Of a DNA stretch of 51,544 nt, positions 1-9,376 are shown in pieces. The notes beneath the pieces were generated by a model. The model made no database searches and was not told where the DNA came from. It saw only the letters and a list, made by a program, of their open reading frames with translations. A program made the position numbers and the translations under genes. Location: positions 1 to 51,544 of the forward strand of contig CAYYPG010000003.1 of assembly GCA_964473505.1 (NCBI GenBank), read 5' to 3'. The DNA is from JAOABV01 sp964473505. GTDB taxonomy: Bacteria; Hydrothermota; Tepidihabitantia; Tepidihabitantales; CAIPLT01. Positions within the stretch are counted from its first letter, which is position 1; each line of letters opens with the position of its first letter.

Positions 1-2078
1 GCGATTTTACCATAAATTCCTTGGGCAGTACCAACACCAATATTTTTTGCCCAAACACCATAATTAATTAATTCACCGGGATTGGCTTGACCATTATTTC
101 CTGAGTCATTCATTACTGTTGAACTAGCAACAACAAACGGACCGTTTGGCACAATAACTGGAATTGAATCAAAATAGGTGGCTTTATTATAAGCCGAAAC
201 TGTAATATTAAGATAACCGACATCGAGCACTGGTTGACTAAATGTAATTTGTGCGTTACCTAAAGCATCAGTGTAAGCCGAACCATAGAGCAAAGTATCT
301 TTAAAAATACCAATCAAAGCATCTCGAACACCGGGCACGGAAATATTAATACTATTTGACCCAAGGAGAAAAACCGTGGGATGACTAACATTCATTGGTT
401 GCGGTGGTAAAGTGCGCACAATAACTGATGCATCACCAAAAATATGCCAAGTTTGAAATTCTTTAACTCCATCCAGTGCAGGAAGATACGCTGCAATCAT
501 ATGACAAGAACCATTAAACATTATACCACCAATAGTGTGATTACGGTCTTGAACTAATAAAGAACAAGCCGCAGATTGGGCAACAGTTGGCGGAACCCAA
601 GCTTGTGAGATACTACTTCCATAAAATGCGATTGCTCCAGTAGGATTTGACGGAGTTCCAGCTCTTAACCAGGCTTCTCCAAAACAAGTGCCATTATCGA
701 AATCACCATTTAAACAAGCTACGGAAATGATAAATGGTAATTTATTAGTGTTCGCCAAGGCAAATACATTACTATTAGAAAAACCTGTCGAACCCCAAGA
801 AGTTGTGGTACCGTGGCCAATATAATTTACAATCGAACGACCGTCGTTAAGCCCAGACGAAACCATCGCACTAGTTCCATATGGGTCATAGATGCGATCA
901 ACCGAGATATAATTATATCCTAAAAGCATTGCTCTTAACCAATTACATCGGGTGGAATCAGCATATGGAGTACCACCAGTTTGATTTGAGGCTACTCCCA
1001 TGCCTTTTCTTTCCCAATTATTACCAGTTACTAATGTCCTTTCATAGATTACGGTTCGATTAACTTGATTATCAACATCCGTTGGTGAATTGGCTGAAAA
1101 ACGGGAGATAAATGCATCGGGATAATAGTCATTACCTGCAAGATAAGTATAGACCGGGTCAGAAATATCATTTACGGGAATACCAACAGTTGGTGCGGGT
1201 GGAACATCTCCAGCATCACCAACAATTAAAATCCAAACCAAACCACCCAAATTATATTCATTTTGGATATAATTTTTAATTGCCTGATGTCCAGACCCAG
1301 TTTCTTGTGGATAGCGAACTAACTTTGTGGGAATGCCTTTCATTCGTTTCCAACGAACAAAAGGTAGCATATTATTATAATACTGACTTGCGGTAATGAT
1401 GACCATTCGACCAGCGCGTTCTAAAACTGAATCATAACGAGTTGACGAGAAATTCATAAAGAAACTTTCATAAAGTTCTTGAAATTCACGAGTAACTTTA
1501 ACCAAACCTTGATCTCGACTTATAGGATTTACACCGAAGTCCTTTGTTTTATAGACCTCAACCGTAATATTTTTACATACTCGTAATTCACCTTGTTGAG
1601 GATTATATTGGAATGGATTAAAATGTAGCGTTAATCCTCGAAAATCCCGAATAATGAATGGTTCAGAGATATTTATCGAATTTTCTGGAAACCAACGGTC
1701 TTCAGAATAAAACGAACTGAATTCATAAGGAATTAAATCCGGATTGATATCCCGTGTCAAATTTCCTTTTGAAGGCAGAATAGGATTGACTTTAAAAGTT
1801 TCATATTCAGCACTAATAATCCGATAATTATATTCACCCTGATCATCGATTATGATATTACGATATAATCTTGGTAGTTCCGGATAACCTTTGTCTAAGT
1901 AAGTAACTGCTCCAGGTAAGACGACGCGATTATACAATTTACCATCAACCCAAACTTGCTCTAAACTATAGTCAGGAAGATTAAACTCAATAGTAGTTGA
2001 AAACTTATTGTCTTGTAAGACCTTCGCGGTCGGAACAAAACTGTTAAAAAACATTGCACAGATAATTAATAAATTCAT
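1..2078 (-). CDS. C25 (gingipain-type) cysteine peptidase, 3'-truncated by window edge
   Basis: Secreted cysteine peptidase of family C25; about 692 codons are visible and the C-terminus lies beyond base 1. The order is signal peptide (about 1-18), a gingipain-type propeptide region (about 20-210), the catalytic domain (about 220-500), then beta-rich Ig-like modules. The catalytic dyad is intact: His422 in YIGHGTTTSWG and Cys455 in ISVACLNG, both spaced as in gingipains. The start at 2078 is supported by GGAGG at 2083-2087 and by the signal peptide that follows. A promoter-like pair lies at 2183-2211. By analogy with the other secreted proteins here a C-terminal sorting domain is expected past the edge, but it cannot be seen. 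It is the only C25 protein of the window that keeps the His. Confidence 0.9.
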   Translation of the reverse strand, partial: MNLLIICAMFFNSFVPTAKVLQDNKFSTTIEFNLPDYSLEQVWVDGKLYNRVVLPGAVTYLDKGYPELPRLYRNIIIDDQGEYNYRIISAEYETFKVNPILPSKGNLTRDINPDLIPYEFSSFYSEDRWFPENSINISEPFIIRDFRGLTLHFNPFQYNPQQGELRVCKNITVEVYKTKDFGVNPISRDQGLVKVTREFQELYESFFMNFSSTRYDSVLERAGRMVIITASQYYNNMLPFVRWKRMKGIPTKLVRYPQETGSGHQAIKNYIQNEYNLGGLVWILIVGDAGDVPPAPTVGIPVNDISDPVYTYLAGNDYYPDAFISRFSANSPTDVDNQVNRTVIYERTLVTGNNWERKGMGVASNQTGGTPYADSTRCNWLRAMLLGYNYISVDRIYDPYGTSAMVSSGLNDGRSIVNYIGHGTTTSWGSTGFSNSNVFALANTNKLPFIISVACLNGDFDNGTCFGEAWLRAGTPSNPTGAIAFYGSSISQAWVPPTVAQSAACSLLVQDRNHTIGGIMFNGSCHMIAAYLPALDGVKEFQTWHIFGDASVIVRTLPPQPMNVSHPTVFLLGSNSINISVPGVRDALIGIFKDTLLYGSAYTDALGNAQITFSQPVLDVGYLNITVSAYNKATYFDSIPVIVPNGPFVVASSTVMNDSGNNGQANPGELINYGVWAKNIGVGTAQGIYGKI

Positions 2079-2182
2079 CGTGCCTCCATTAAGGTATGTT
2101 CATTAACAATACCATAAAATATTTACCATTACGATAAAACCTTCCCATTGTTAATGGGATATAAAAACTTTCTCATAAAATA

Positions 2183-2211
2183 ATTTTACAACTTAAATGG
2201 TAATTTGTCAA
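2183..2211 (-). promoter_or_regulatory. Sigma70-type promoter for the C25 gene
   Basis: On the minus strand TTGACA (2206-2211) is followed after 17 bp by TAAAAT (2183-2188). The inferred transcription start is about 100 bases upstream of the ATG at 2078. Found by eye only. Confidence 0.5.
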
Positions 2212-2389
2212 TTACTTTATCCCCCAATATATCCAATACATACTATACAGTTTATGAAATTTAATTATAATAGTTACGGGAAACAGGTTTTTCAATTAGT
2301 AAAAGTTAAATTTAAGAATATGGAGCAATGCGCAAAAATATATTCATACCCGCAACTCAATAATCTCTAACTATTTATTTTTAATTACT

Positions 2390-3110
2390 CTCCCTAAAAA
2401 TAGTAAATAAAAGTAAATGCTTCCTTGAATTGCGAACCAGATAACTTTGGCCTTCAATTTTTAATTACTTTTCAAAAAGCGCTAAATATTGTCTCTCGAT
2501 AAAAGCAAATGATTTTCTGAATTATATACCCAATAAAACCTGCCAACCATTTTCTAATTGCCTTTCAAAAAGTGCTAAATAAAAAAAGTAGATGGTTTCC
2601 TAAAGTGTAACCATAATAGCCTTAACCATTATTTCTCGAATGATTTTCTCAACACCACTCATATTTATTCTGCCAATTGTCCAGAAATTGATACTTACAT
2701 TTCTACTAAAACCAAGTGTCAAACCAACTACCAAATTTCGCCTGATCTTACTTTCCAAAGCGACTTTCTTACTTATTTTCCAAGTAACTCAGAGGACTGC
2801 GGAGGGAACAGTACCCTCTTTTTAGAGCAAAATGCTGTATCTCTATGAAAAACAATAAAATATTTAAAAATTCACCTTGTCTAAAACATTAGTTATAACT
2901 AATGTTTTTGTGTTTATTTTAACCCTAAAAGATGATAAAAATTTTTAGTAAGATGCGGTATGTAGCAAAAAGAACTTGAGCTCAAAGCTTTATTGTTCAA
3001 TCGGTGAGCCGGTCTGATTAAGAGTGAGTTCAATAAAAGTATATATTAAGTAAGCACAATGTCATGTTAAACAAGTTTCAGTATCTAAAAATCAGGTTGT
3101 GTATAATATT
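2390..3110. repeat. Long intergenic repeat, copy 1 (partner 16620-17375)
   Basis: Collinear with 16620-17375. Shared landmarks in order are ATGATTTTCTCAACACC (from 2640 / 16755), GTACCCTCTTTTTAG (near 2811 / 16926), ATTAGTTATAACTAAT (2888 / 17003) and AAACAAGTTTCAG (near 3069 / 17334). Divergence is substantial, with many substitutions and small indels. This copy lacks the 110-bp insertion found in the partner. Confidence 0.75.
2883..2908. repeat. Perfect 26-bp palindrome
   Basis: Each half is the exact reverse complement of the other, with the centre between 2895 and 2896 and core ATTAGTTATAACTAAT. The 16-bp core is conserved in the diverged partner repeat at 17003-17018. It could be a symmetric protein-binding site or a hairpin followed by a T run; no adjacent gene decides. 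Confidence 0.7.
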
Positions 3111-3225
3111 TTATGTAAAATCAGTATTAAAAAAAATGGATATCTTTCTCTTTGTTTAAACATTATATATAGGAAAGCGAGCACACTTATGGAGAAGAAA
3201 CAACTTAACAAAAATCTTGATGCTG
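3099..3225 (+). repeat. Dispersed structured repeat family 2, copy A
   Basis: Shares GTGTATAATATTTT, TTGTTTAAACAT, CACACTTATGGA-like and AAAATCTTGA landmarks, in the same order and spacing, with 40928-41068 and more weakly 40561-40700. The copy at 40928 can fold through ATGTTAAACAA paired with TTGTTTAAACAT; here the left arm is degraded. Confidence 0.6.
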
Positions 3226-3478
3226 CTTAAAATCATCTTATCCTTTCTTTTTATATTATCTGAATTAACATAGATCTGTAATTGGCTTGATCATACCCCA
3301 ATGAAGCAAGAAAAAAATCTAAAATTGTAGAAATTATTTTAATATTCAAATATATTTGCCGACATGGATTCATATTAAGATTGGTAGTACCCTGCGAAAG
3401 ATGAGCCGGATTTGATTGTAACTAATCTTAAAATCTTTAGAAAACTGATTTTAGATAATTTTCTATTTAAAGAAGAAA

Positions 3479-3550
3479 CTCCAGCGGCAGGACTCGAACC
3501 TGCAACCCTCCGGTTAACAGCCGGATGCTCCACCATTGAGCTACGCTGGA
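3479..3550 (-). tRNA. tRNA-Asn (GTT)
   Basis: Minus-strand cloverleaf with acceptor stem TCCAGCG/CGCTGGA, anticodon stem around CTGTTAA giving anticodon GTT, and T-loop GGTTCGAGTCC. No CCA is encoded. TTGACA at 3581-3586 and GATAAT at 3556-3561 (19-bp spacing) lie just upstream and could be its promoter, which would place the transcription start almost at the mature 5' end. Repeat element copy 1 lies directly upstream. Confidence 0.93.
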
Positions 3551-3600
3551 GTAATATTATCATAAAAATTTATTGTGATTTGTCAAGTTTAATCTCTTGA

Positions 3601-3706
3601 ACACTTGAAAAATGCTCAAGAAACACCGCTCCCCATAAGAAAAACCAATAATTATGTTTCTGCATTTCATGCCTTTTGAACCAATATTGACTTTGTCAGA
3701 GTTCTT
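3601..3706. mobile_element. MITE-like element, copy 1
   Basis: About 106 bp. The right end TCAGAGTTCTT is the inverse of the family's left end near AGAACTCTGA; the left end here is degraded to ACACTTGA. It is flanked by TCTCTTGA (3593-3600) and TCTCTTTGA (3707-3715), a probable target duplication with one indel. The internal landmark CTGCATTTCATGCC is shared with all copies. It lies between tRNA-Asn and the subtilisin gene and encodes no transposase. Confidence 0.75.
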
Positions 3707-3804
3707 TCTCTTTGAATTCTGACAAAAGTGGGTGGTTAATTTGTCGTATAAGAAATTTAATTTTAGACTCAATACAAATCATCGCTGCTTGATTTATCCC
3801 AGGT

Positions 3805-6639
3805 TTAGCGAACAATTGCAAATTTAGTTACATCGTGACCCCAACTAGTCTTTAAGAGTGCAAAATAGAGACCAGAGCCGACAGATTTTCCGGCTTCATT
3901 TTTACCATCCCAAACCGCACCAATTTTTTCTAATTGGACTTTATCGTTTTCAATACCATATCGACCAAGCGTCGGCAGATAATTAGTATTTAAGTTTATT
4001 TTCTTAACCAATTCCCCGCTTAAACTATAGATTCGAATTTCCGGATTAACAGGTTTGTTCATTAGTAGTAAAGGAAAGTAAATTTTGGTATGCTGGGAAA
4101 TTATATAAGGATTAGGATAAGGGTCGCCAAACTGATCTTTTTTGTATTCTGGCCTTCGGCCAGGATAGGCTTTAAGTAATGAGTCAAGATTAGGTAGACC
4201 GTAGCCAAAAGTATCATTAGGTATTGTATAACCCAAATGCGTCGCGGTATTAAACAGAGCATTTTTAACTGAATCCGCATTCCATTCAGGATGGGCTTCA
4301 AGAATTAAAGCACAACATCCAGCAATTAGAGCCGTGGCACAAGATGTTCCAATACTTCCTTCATAGATGTTATTAGAATCTGGGGCAACAACAATTACAG
4401 TGTCGGATAATGCGACTAAATCAGGTTTTGTTCTACCATCAATAGTTGGTCCAAGACCAGTACCCCGCCAAGGCCTTAATGATTTTGTTACGCCACCTGC
4501 GGTAATAATACCATCAGCATCACCAGGAGCAACTATGTAACGACTAGGCCAAGGAAAAGCCGATGTCCTATTTCCCATAGCGCTAACCACGATAACACCT
4601 CTTTTTGCTGCAAGTCCAGCAGCAATTGAAATTGGAATCGTTTTTCCATCCAAATCTCGATCAGTGTACCAGTTGCGATAACCCAGAGAACTAGAAATGA
4701 TTTTTGCGCCCTCTTTTTCCGCCCATTCCAGTGCTCTAATCCAATTGTCTTCTTCGGAAGTAATTTCAACCGTATCACCGGTTCTGGCTCGAAACAGTTC
4801 GGTCTTAGCAATTAACAGCTCAACACCAGGTGCAACACCGACCATTGCATAGGGTTGGTAACCAGCAATGATTGATGCCATGCGCGTGCCATGATTTGGC
4901 TGTTCAATATGGTCTTCATTTTCTTCATAATCTGTATTATTATCGCCATTTTTATACCAAAGTATAAATGGTTGATTATTAAAAGTTGTAATTCTGGGTG
5001 CATAACAAAAACCTTGAGCAAGAGTAGTTGGTGTCGAGAAAATATTACTAAAATCAGTAGATTTCGTAAAGTATATGCAACCCTGAGATTCATATGTTAC
5101 AAAGAGAGTATCATTACATAAGGTAAAGGCAAAATCGCCTAAAGCGTTTTTGTTATCAGTAATTGATATTTTGCTACTCCAAGTATTACCATTATCAATC
5201 GACTTTCGTAATGACAATTTTGTTAATGGTGGTCGGGAATAGTCTTGATAAAGAAGATAAATGGTATCACCAATAGAATGTCCTTGAATCACACCCGCAA
5301 ACGAATCAACTAATGGTCGTGATTGGAAAGTACTACCGTTATCATAAGATTGAAATTGATAAATTTTCTGAGATTTTACACCCACGGCAAAGATGTTAAT
5401 AAATGAATCGACAAGGACAACTGGATTAATAACTGGTTCACTAAAGTTACTGACCAGAATGGGGCTTGAGAACTGAATGTTGTTAATAGGAGATTTATCG
5501 AATAATAACACGGAATCCGGGTTAGTATAAACTAGATATAGATAATTAGTTGTCGCAAAAATATTGGGATTTTTTCCAGTTAGGATTGGCGTACTTAAAG
5601 ATTGCCAAACCGTATCCGCAAAATATCCAAAATAAATTCTGGTTATAGGCAAAGTTGGCGCCTGAGGTAATAAATCTTGCCAAGTTAAAAATGTTTTTGG
5701 ACCGCTTAACGCATATGAAATCGTTTGAATTGAAGTACTGCGAGTAGGACTAAAATAGATATTTTTGGCATTTGCCCAGGTTTGACCTTGATTATTGCTA
5801 TAGCTGTAGAAGATTCCGCGGTGTTGAGTAGAATATCTAAAAGTATCTGCGGCATAGACCAGTAGTAATCGGTTCTGTTGAGTTTTTATCAGTCGCAATG
5901 TTTTTACTAATCCGATATTGGTTAGATTATCAATTTTTGATATGTTGCCCGATATATCCTGTTTATAAAAATCATCTGGAGCGAGGAAATCGTGTTCTTT
6001 ATAGATGTTTAGATTTTTTACCGCATTATGTTTTCTTTTTAGTCCAGTATCAAAAATTGCCAGTTTTACTCGAGAACCTGTATAACCACGACGAAATACT
6101 TGTGGAACACCTAACATTGCATTCTGGTCATAAGATAAATCATAAAAATTACGATCGGCAGGAGTATCATCTTTTCGTTTATTTTTTTCTTTATTGTGTG
6201 CAGTCAAAACAATGCCGTCAATTATTTGTTGAGAATTAATTCTTAGAGGAGTTATATTGTAAACAAACGGCAAATTAAATATCTTTTCTAATATTGACGA
6301 AGACGATACCCGAAAACTTGCAGCATTGAGCCAATTGGAGACATATCGCAGTTGAGCGCCCAAAGTGGTGATTTCATCAATATATTTTTGATATACCGGC
6401 AGGTCATCAAAATCGAAAGGCTGTGCCATAAAATTTAGTCTTCGTTCTATCGCATCGGCACTTAACTGAAAAGAGTATTTTTCTAATAGATTTTCGTATT
6501 CGGATTGAGTCGTAAAGCCTTTATCTGTAAAATAGACCCATACCAAATTATGATTAAAAATGTCTGGAGAAAATTCCTTTATCGGCGCACGGTAAAATGA
6601 AGTTGTAGAAATTAAAAGAACTGTTATTAATAGATTCAT
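3805..6639 (-). CDS. Secreted subtilisin (S8) with a BNR-like insert inside the catalytic domain
   Basis: 944-aa secreted serine peptidase. After a signal peptide and an N-terminal prodomain-like region (about 25-180), the triad is Asp197 in AIFDTG, His583 in NHGTRMAS and Ser766 in GTSCATALIAG, with oxyanion Asn690 in SAMGN. Asp and His, normally some tens of residues apart, are separated by about 385 residues. The extra material (about 230-565) holds sialidase-type Asp-box-like words (NNQGQTW, YDNGSTF, IDNGNTW), suggesting a beta-propeller inserted into the protease core. The C-terminus (about 860-944) is FlgD-like, with WDGKNEAGKSVGSGLYF, as in secreted proteins of FCB bacteria. The ATG overlaps the stop of the upstream gene as ATGA, implying translational coupling. 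Confidence 0.92.
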   Translation of the reverse strand: MNLLITVLLISTTSFYRAPIKEFSPDIFNHNLVWVYFTDKGFTTQSEYENLLEKYSFQLSADAIERRLNFMAQPFDFDDLPVYQKYIDEITTLGAQLRYVSNWLNAASFRVSSSSILEKIFNLPFVYNITPLRINSQQIIDGIVLTAHNKEKNKRKDDTPADRNFYDLSYDQNAMLGVPQVFRRGYTGSRVKLAIFDTGLKRKHNAVKNLNIYKEHDFLAPDDFYKQDISGNISKIDNLTNIGLVKTLRLIKTQQNRLLLVYAADTFRYSTQHRGIFYSYSNNQGQTWANAKNIYFSPTRSTSIQTISYALSGPKTFLTWQDLLPQAPTLPITRIYFGYFADTVWQSLSTPILTGKNPNIFATTNYLYLVYTNPDSVLLFDKSPINNIQFSSPILVSNFSEPVINPVVLVDSFINIFAVGVKSQKIYQFQSYDNGSTFQSRPLVDSFAGVIQGHSIGDTIYLLYQDYSRPPLTKLSLRKSIDNGNTWSSKISITDNKNALGDFAFTLCNDTLFVTYESQGCIYFTKSTDFSNIFSTPTTLAQGFCYAPRITTFNNQPFILWYKNGDNNTDYEENEDHIEQPNHGTRMASIIAGYQPYAMVGVAPGVELLIAKTELFRARTGDTVEITSEEDNWIRALEWAEKEGAKIISSSLGYRNWYTDRDLDGKTIPISIAAGLAAKRGVIVVSAMGNRTSAFPWPSRYIVAPGDADGIITAGGVTKSLRPWRGTGLGPTIDGRTKPDLVALSDTVIVVAPDSNNIYEGSIGTSCATALIAGCCALILEAHPEWNADSVKNALFNTATHLGYTIPNDTFGYGLPNLDSLLKAYPGRRPEYKKDQFGDPYPNPYIISQHTKIYFPLLLMNKPVNPEIRIYSLSGELVKKINLNTNYLPTLGRYGIENDKVQLEKIGAVWDGKNEAGKSVGSGLYFALLKTSWGHDVTKFAIVR

Positions 6640-6956
6640 AGACTATACGGGATTAGATTAGATAAATTAGACAAAATGCCACCCAAAACGATAAAGAGAG
6701 TGATGGCAATGATAAATAATCCGATATTAATTATTCCCAAAATCAAACAGGTTCGACCGATTTTTTTCCCTTGTTCCGAAATACTTCCCTGGGATATTAT
6801 CACACCAAAGATAATGCCAAATAGAGGATAAATCAGCGAAAAAACATATAACCAAGTAACATTAACTAAATAAATTATATCAATAAGCGATTGTATACGA
6901 TTTAATTGCGGGTGTAGCGTATCCTGTTTTTCTGAAGTAATATTAAGATTTTCCAT
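6636..6956 (-). CDS. Small two-helix membrane protein (DUF4190-like)
   Basis: 106 aa with a soluble N-terminus (about 1-30) and two hydrophobic helices (about 33-55 and 69-95) separated by a Gly/Ser/basic loop. This resembles DUF4190-type proteins, in which the loop usually holds G..ALG..G-like residues. The stop codon overlaps the start of the subtilisin gene by 4 bases (ATGA), so the two are probably co-translated. No function can be assigned from sequence; a role in handling the secreted protease is possible but unsupported. Confidence 0.7.
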   Translation of the reverse strand: MENLNITSEKQDTLHPQLNRIQSLIDIIYLVNVTWLYVFSLIYPLFGIIFGVIISQGSISEQGKKIGRTCLILGIINIGLFIIAITLFIVLGGILSNLSNLIPYSL

Positions 6957-6995
6957 AGAAACTCCAATTTATTTATGATTTTAGTAATTGTCAAA

Positions 6996-7069
6996 TACCC
7001 CGCGAAGGAGTTGAACCTTCAACCCACGGATTAAGAATCCGTTGCTCTGCCAAGTTGAGCTAGCGGGGT
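6996..7069 (-). tRNA. tRNA-Lys (CTT)
   Basis: Minus-strand cloverleaf with acceptor ACCCCGC/GCGGGGT, anticodon loop TTCTTAA giving CTT, and T-arm GGTTCAACTCC. It is the last member of a five-tRNA minus-strand group and is separated from the next by about 275 bases without a gene. Confidence 0.93.
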
Positions 7070-7344
7070 ATAGATTCATTGTCTAATTACTGACAAATTG
7101 AGTTTTATTCAACTTAAATTATTTTATATTTTGAAGTTTCAATTATTTTTTTATCAATCTACATAAACTCAAAATTATAGTAATTTTTAATTAGACCACA
7201 AACATATTATTTCAAAAATTATTTTTTAAAGTTCAAATGAGTCTTATATTATAAGCGATTCCATTAAAGTTGCAATATTAAATAAACGATAAAATGTTGT
7301 TATAAACTTAATATATTTCTATTTAGAGAGCAATATAAAATAAT

Positions 7345-7418
7345 CGCGCCCGGCGCGACTCGAACGCGCAACCTACGGGTTCGAAGCCCGGCACTCTTTC
7401 CAATTGAGCTACGGGCGC
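7345..7418 (-). tRNA. tRNA-Arg (TCG)
   Basis: Acceptor GCGCCCG/CGGGCGC, anticodon loop CTTCGAA giving TCG, T-arm GCGCGTTCGAGTCGCGC. Only 3 bases separate it from tRNA-His, so the two are surely one transcript. Confidence 0.93.
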
Positions 7419-7421
7419 ATG

Positions 7422-7497
7422 GGTGAGTGAGGGGAATTGAACCCCCAACATCCTGAGCCACAGTCAGGTGCTCTAACCAGATTGAGCTACACTCACC
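7422..7497 (-). tRNA. tRNA-His (GTG)
   Basis: Acceptor begins GGTGAGTG, consistent with the extra G-1 of tRNA-His pairing with C73. Anticodon loop CTGTGGC gives GTG; T-arm GGGGGTTCAATTCCCC. Confidence 0.94.
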
Positions 7498-7522
7498 ACA
7501 AATGAATTATTATTTTCGTAAA

Positions 7523-7596
<74 letters not shown>

Positions 7597-7599
7597 AAG

Positions 7600-7675
7600 T
7601 CGGGGAGACTGGATTTGAACCAGCGACCCCCACGTCCCAAGCGTGGTGCGCTAAACCGAGCTGCGCTACTCCCCG
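7600..7675 (-). tRNA. tRNA-Pro (TGG)
   Basis: Acceptor CGGGGAG/CTCCCCG, anticodon loop CTTGGGA giving TGG, T-arm GCTGGTTCAAATCCAGT. First gene of the cluster, downstream of the promoter at 7738-7766. Confidence 0.94.
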
Positions 7676-7737
7676 AAAAATTTTTCCGAAATTTCGACTA
7701 TATCCAATGTCTCGCAATATATTTACAATATATTTCA

Positions 7738-7766
7738 ATAATAACATTAGAATCTAAACATGTCAA
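7738..7766 (-). promoter_or_regulatory. Sigma70-type promoter for the tRNA cluster
   Basis: Minus-strand TTGACA (7761-7766), 17-bp spacer, TATTAT (7738-7743). The inferred start is about 55 bases upstream of tRNA-Pro, a good match for a stable-RNA operon promoter. Confidence 0.6.
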
Positions 7767-8428
7767 GAATAATTATCGGGATCTTTGGATAAATCAGAAT
7801 TTCCCAAACCTTATGATATCTATCGTCTATTATACCTTACAAATTAATCATCATTACGTATACTTTTACTTTCTTGATAAGCAAGAGGCGTAAACTTTTA
7901 TTTTTTCCGGTTCTCCAGCGTTACAGCACCAGACAAGGTTTCTATATTCATTATCTTCAAACCCTTCACAAGGAAATTTCATATCTTTTGCCAAAACTCT
8001 TAAATTAATTTTCGTCTCATGCCTTGAAAAACAAAGAACTTTTTTAGAATTTTCCAATAAATTCAGGTTGTTCAGGCAATTTTCTCTATAAGCCAACAAC
8101 GGAAACAAATAAAATCCAGAAAGTAAATCTTCTCATTTGTTCGATTAGTCCAAATCGGCTTTTTAACTGATAAAATCTAATTATCAATATAGAACTAATT
8201 TGTACATAGCACCTAATACTTTTGTGTTGCTCATATAATAACCCGACACTTCCGCAAATGTTGATAATTTTCTTGTCTACTTTTTACTCTCAAAGCCTTG
8301 CAAAATTAACGTTCCTTTTGCAAGTGGTTTTTATCAAAACTTTAAAATTTGTTTTGGGTAATTTGTGGGGAATCAAAAACTTTTCAATTAATCTCTAATG
8401 AGAAAAACAATATATCTTTTTTAAACGC
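7767..8428. other. Intergenic region, no convincing gene
   Basis: An 80-codon open frame (7866-8108, minus) is present but has no recognisable family and no clear ribosome binding site. Some of its sequence vaguely recalls the MITE-like element (a Lys-Met-Lys run followed by Cys-rich text), so decayed repeat DNA is likely. Nothing else was recognised. Confidence 0.4.
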
Positions 8429-9343
8429 CTATTTTTCTATAGAAAAGCGAGTGGCGTTCTGTTCATAATATCTTTGAATTTCTTTCATTGCTTTTTGATA
8501 GTTCTTTTGGTTATAGCTTATGGCGAAATCACGGGCATTATTCCGAGAGCCATTATAAAATCGGGTAAAAAAAATTGTAAAGATTAATGTCGCGTCCAAA
8601 TATTGTTTGTTTTTAATACTATGAATCGTTCCATAAATTGCTGCTGAGTTTATCAGAAACGACAAAATCCCCCAACCGTATCTGCGGGCATAAATTTCGC
8701 CACTGCCAGGAATAAATGTCGATAACAATTGGGCTAAAGAAACATTTTTTTTGGGTAATCTTAATATATGATGCGTTTTAGTAATTAACCAACTATCTTG
8801 GGCCAGCGTAAAATATTCTAAAGCAGTTTGGGGTTCGAGTTCTTGTAAAGCAACATAACCTAATGCTCGATAAATCTCGGTTTTGTTGTGATAGCCAGCT
8901 GTGATTAATAAATCGTTTAATTCTATCTTTGCTCTGAAATACCTCTTGGTATCTAGGTATATCTGGGCTAAAAGTTGTTGCGCTTTTTGGGATAGTGAAT
9001 CCTGCTCTGATAAAAGGGCTCGTAATATGTTTTCAGATTTTAAGGTTTCATTACAATAAAAGTATGAGCGTGCTAATTTGTATTTTATTTTTCGTTGTTG
9101 AGAGGCACTGGGATTAAAAAATAAGTAGCGCTCAAATTCAGTAATCGCATTAAAATAATCCTTTTGTTCGTATAAAGATTCGGCTATGGATAATGAAGGT
9201 TCAACTATTATATTTATATTAAAGTTAAATCTAGGAAGGGTTGTTATCTTAGAATAGTTTTTTTGATGGGAATGGATGTGGACTTCACCTACTGACTGCT
9301 GAGAAGAATTAAATAATATTATTAATAATAAATGGTAAATCAA
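8429..9343 (-). CDS. Secreted/membrane TPR protein with C-terminal membrane domain
   Basis: 304 aa with an N-terminal hydrophobic signal (about 1-18), TPR-like helices (about 50-190, e.g. YEQKDYFNAITEFERYLFFN) and a C-terminal hydrophobic domain (about 203-270) containing FIPGSGEIYARRYGWGILSF, two likely membrane helices and an NNARDF-type motif. The C-terminal domain is clearly paralogous to that of the YidD fusion at 9883-11157, which has IIPGLGQIYCGRVGDGLYSF and CARDY at matching positions. It is third in a three-gene minus-strand cluster. The PGxGxIY motif recurs in small envelope membrane domains (DUF5683/TM2-like). A role in envelope biogenesis is inferred from its partner only. Confidence 0.75.
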   Translation of the reverse strand: MIYHLLLIILFNSSQQSVGEVHIHSHQKNYSKITTLPRFNFNINIIVEPSLSIAESLYEQKDYFNAITEFERYLFFNPSASQQRKIKYKLARSYFYCNETLKSENILRALLSEQDSLSQKAQQLLAQIYLDTKRYFRAKIELNDLLITAGYHNKTEIYRALGYVALQELEPQTALEYFTLAQDSWLITKTHHILRLPKKNVSLAQLLSTFIPGSGEIYARRYGWGILSFLINSAAIYGTIHSIKNKQYLDATLIFTIFFTRFYNGSRNNARDFAISYNQKNYQKAMKEIQRYYEQNATRFSIEK

Positions 9344-9376
9344 ATTTTTAAAACTAAAGAAAATTATTCTAACGAC

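Larger units (their letters stand above)
2212..3478. other. Long intergenic region made of degenerate repeats
   Basis: No convincing gene. About 2390-2650 holds roughly three degenerate units of 85-100 bp that share TTTCTAATTGCCTTTCAAAA-like and GCTAAATAAAAG-like words. About 2390-3110 is a diverged copy of 16620-17375. A 26-bp perfect palindrome lies at 2883-2908, and 3099-3225 is one copy of a second repeat family. The open frame at 2640-2825 lies wholly in repeat sequence and is not called as a gene. Confidence 0.6.

Noticed and set aside
2640..2825. 61-codon open frame on the plus strand
   Set aside because: It lies wholly within a diverged intergenic repeat whose partner copy (16755 onward) does not keep the frame.
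3560..3772. 70-codon minus-strand open frame resembling part of the 159-aa protein
   Set aside because: The similarity is only the shared MITE-like element; the flanks do not encode a protein.
4891..6239. Plus-strand open frames opposite the subtilisin
   Set aside because: Shadows of the well-supported minus-strand gene.
7866..8108. 80-codon minus-strand open frame
   Set aside because: No family, no clear ribosome binding site, and composition similar to decayed repeat DNA; described as intergenic instead.
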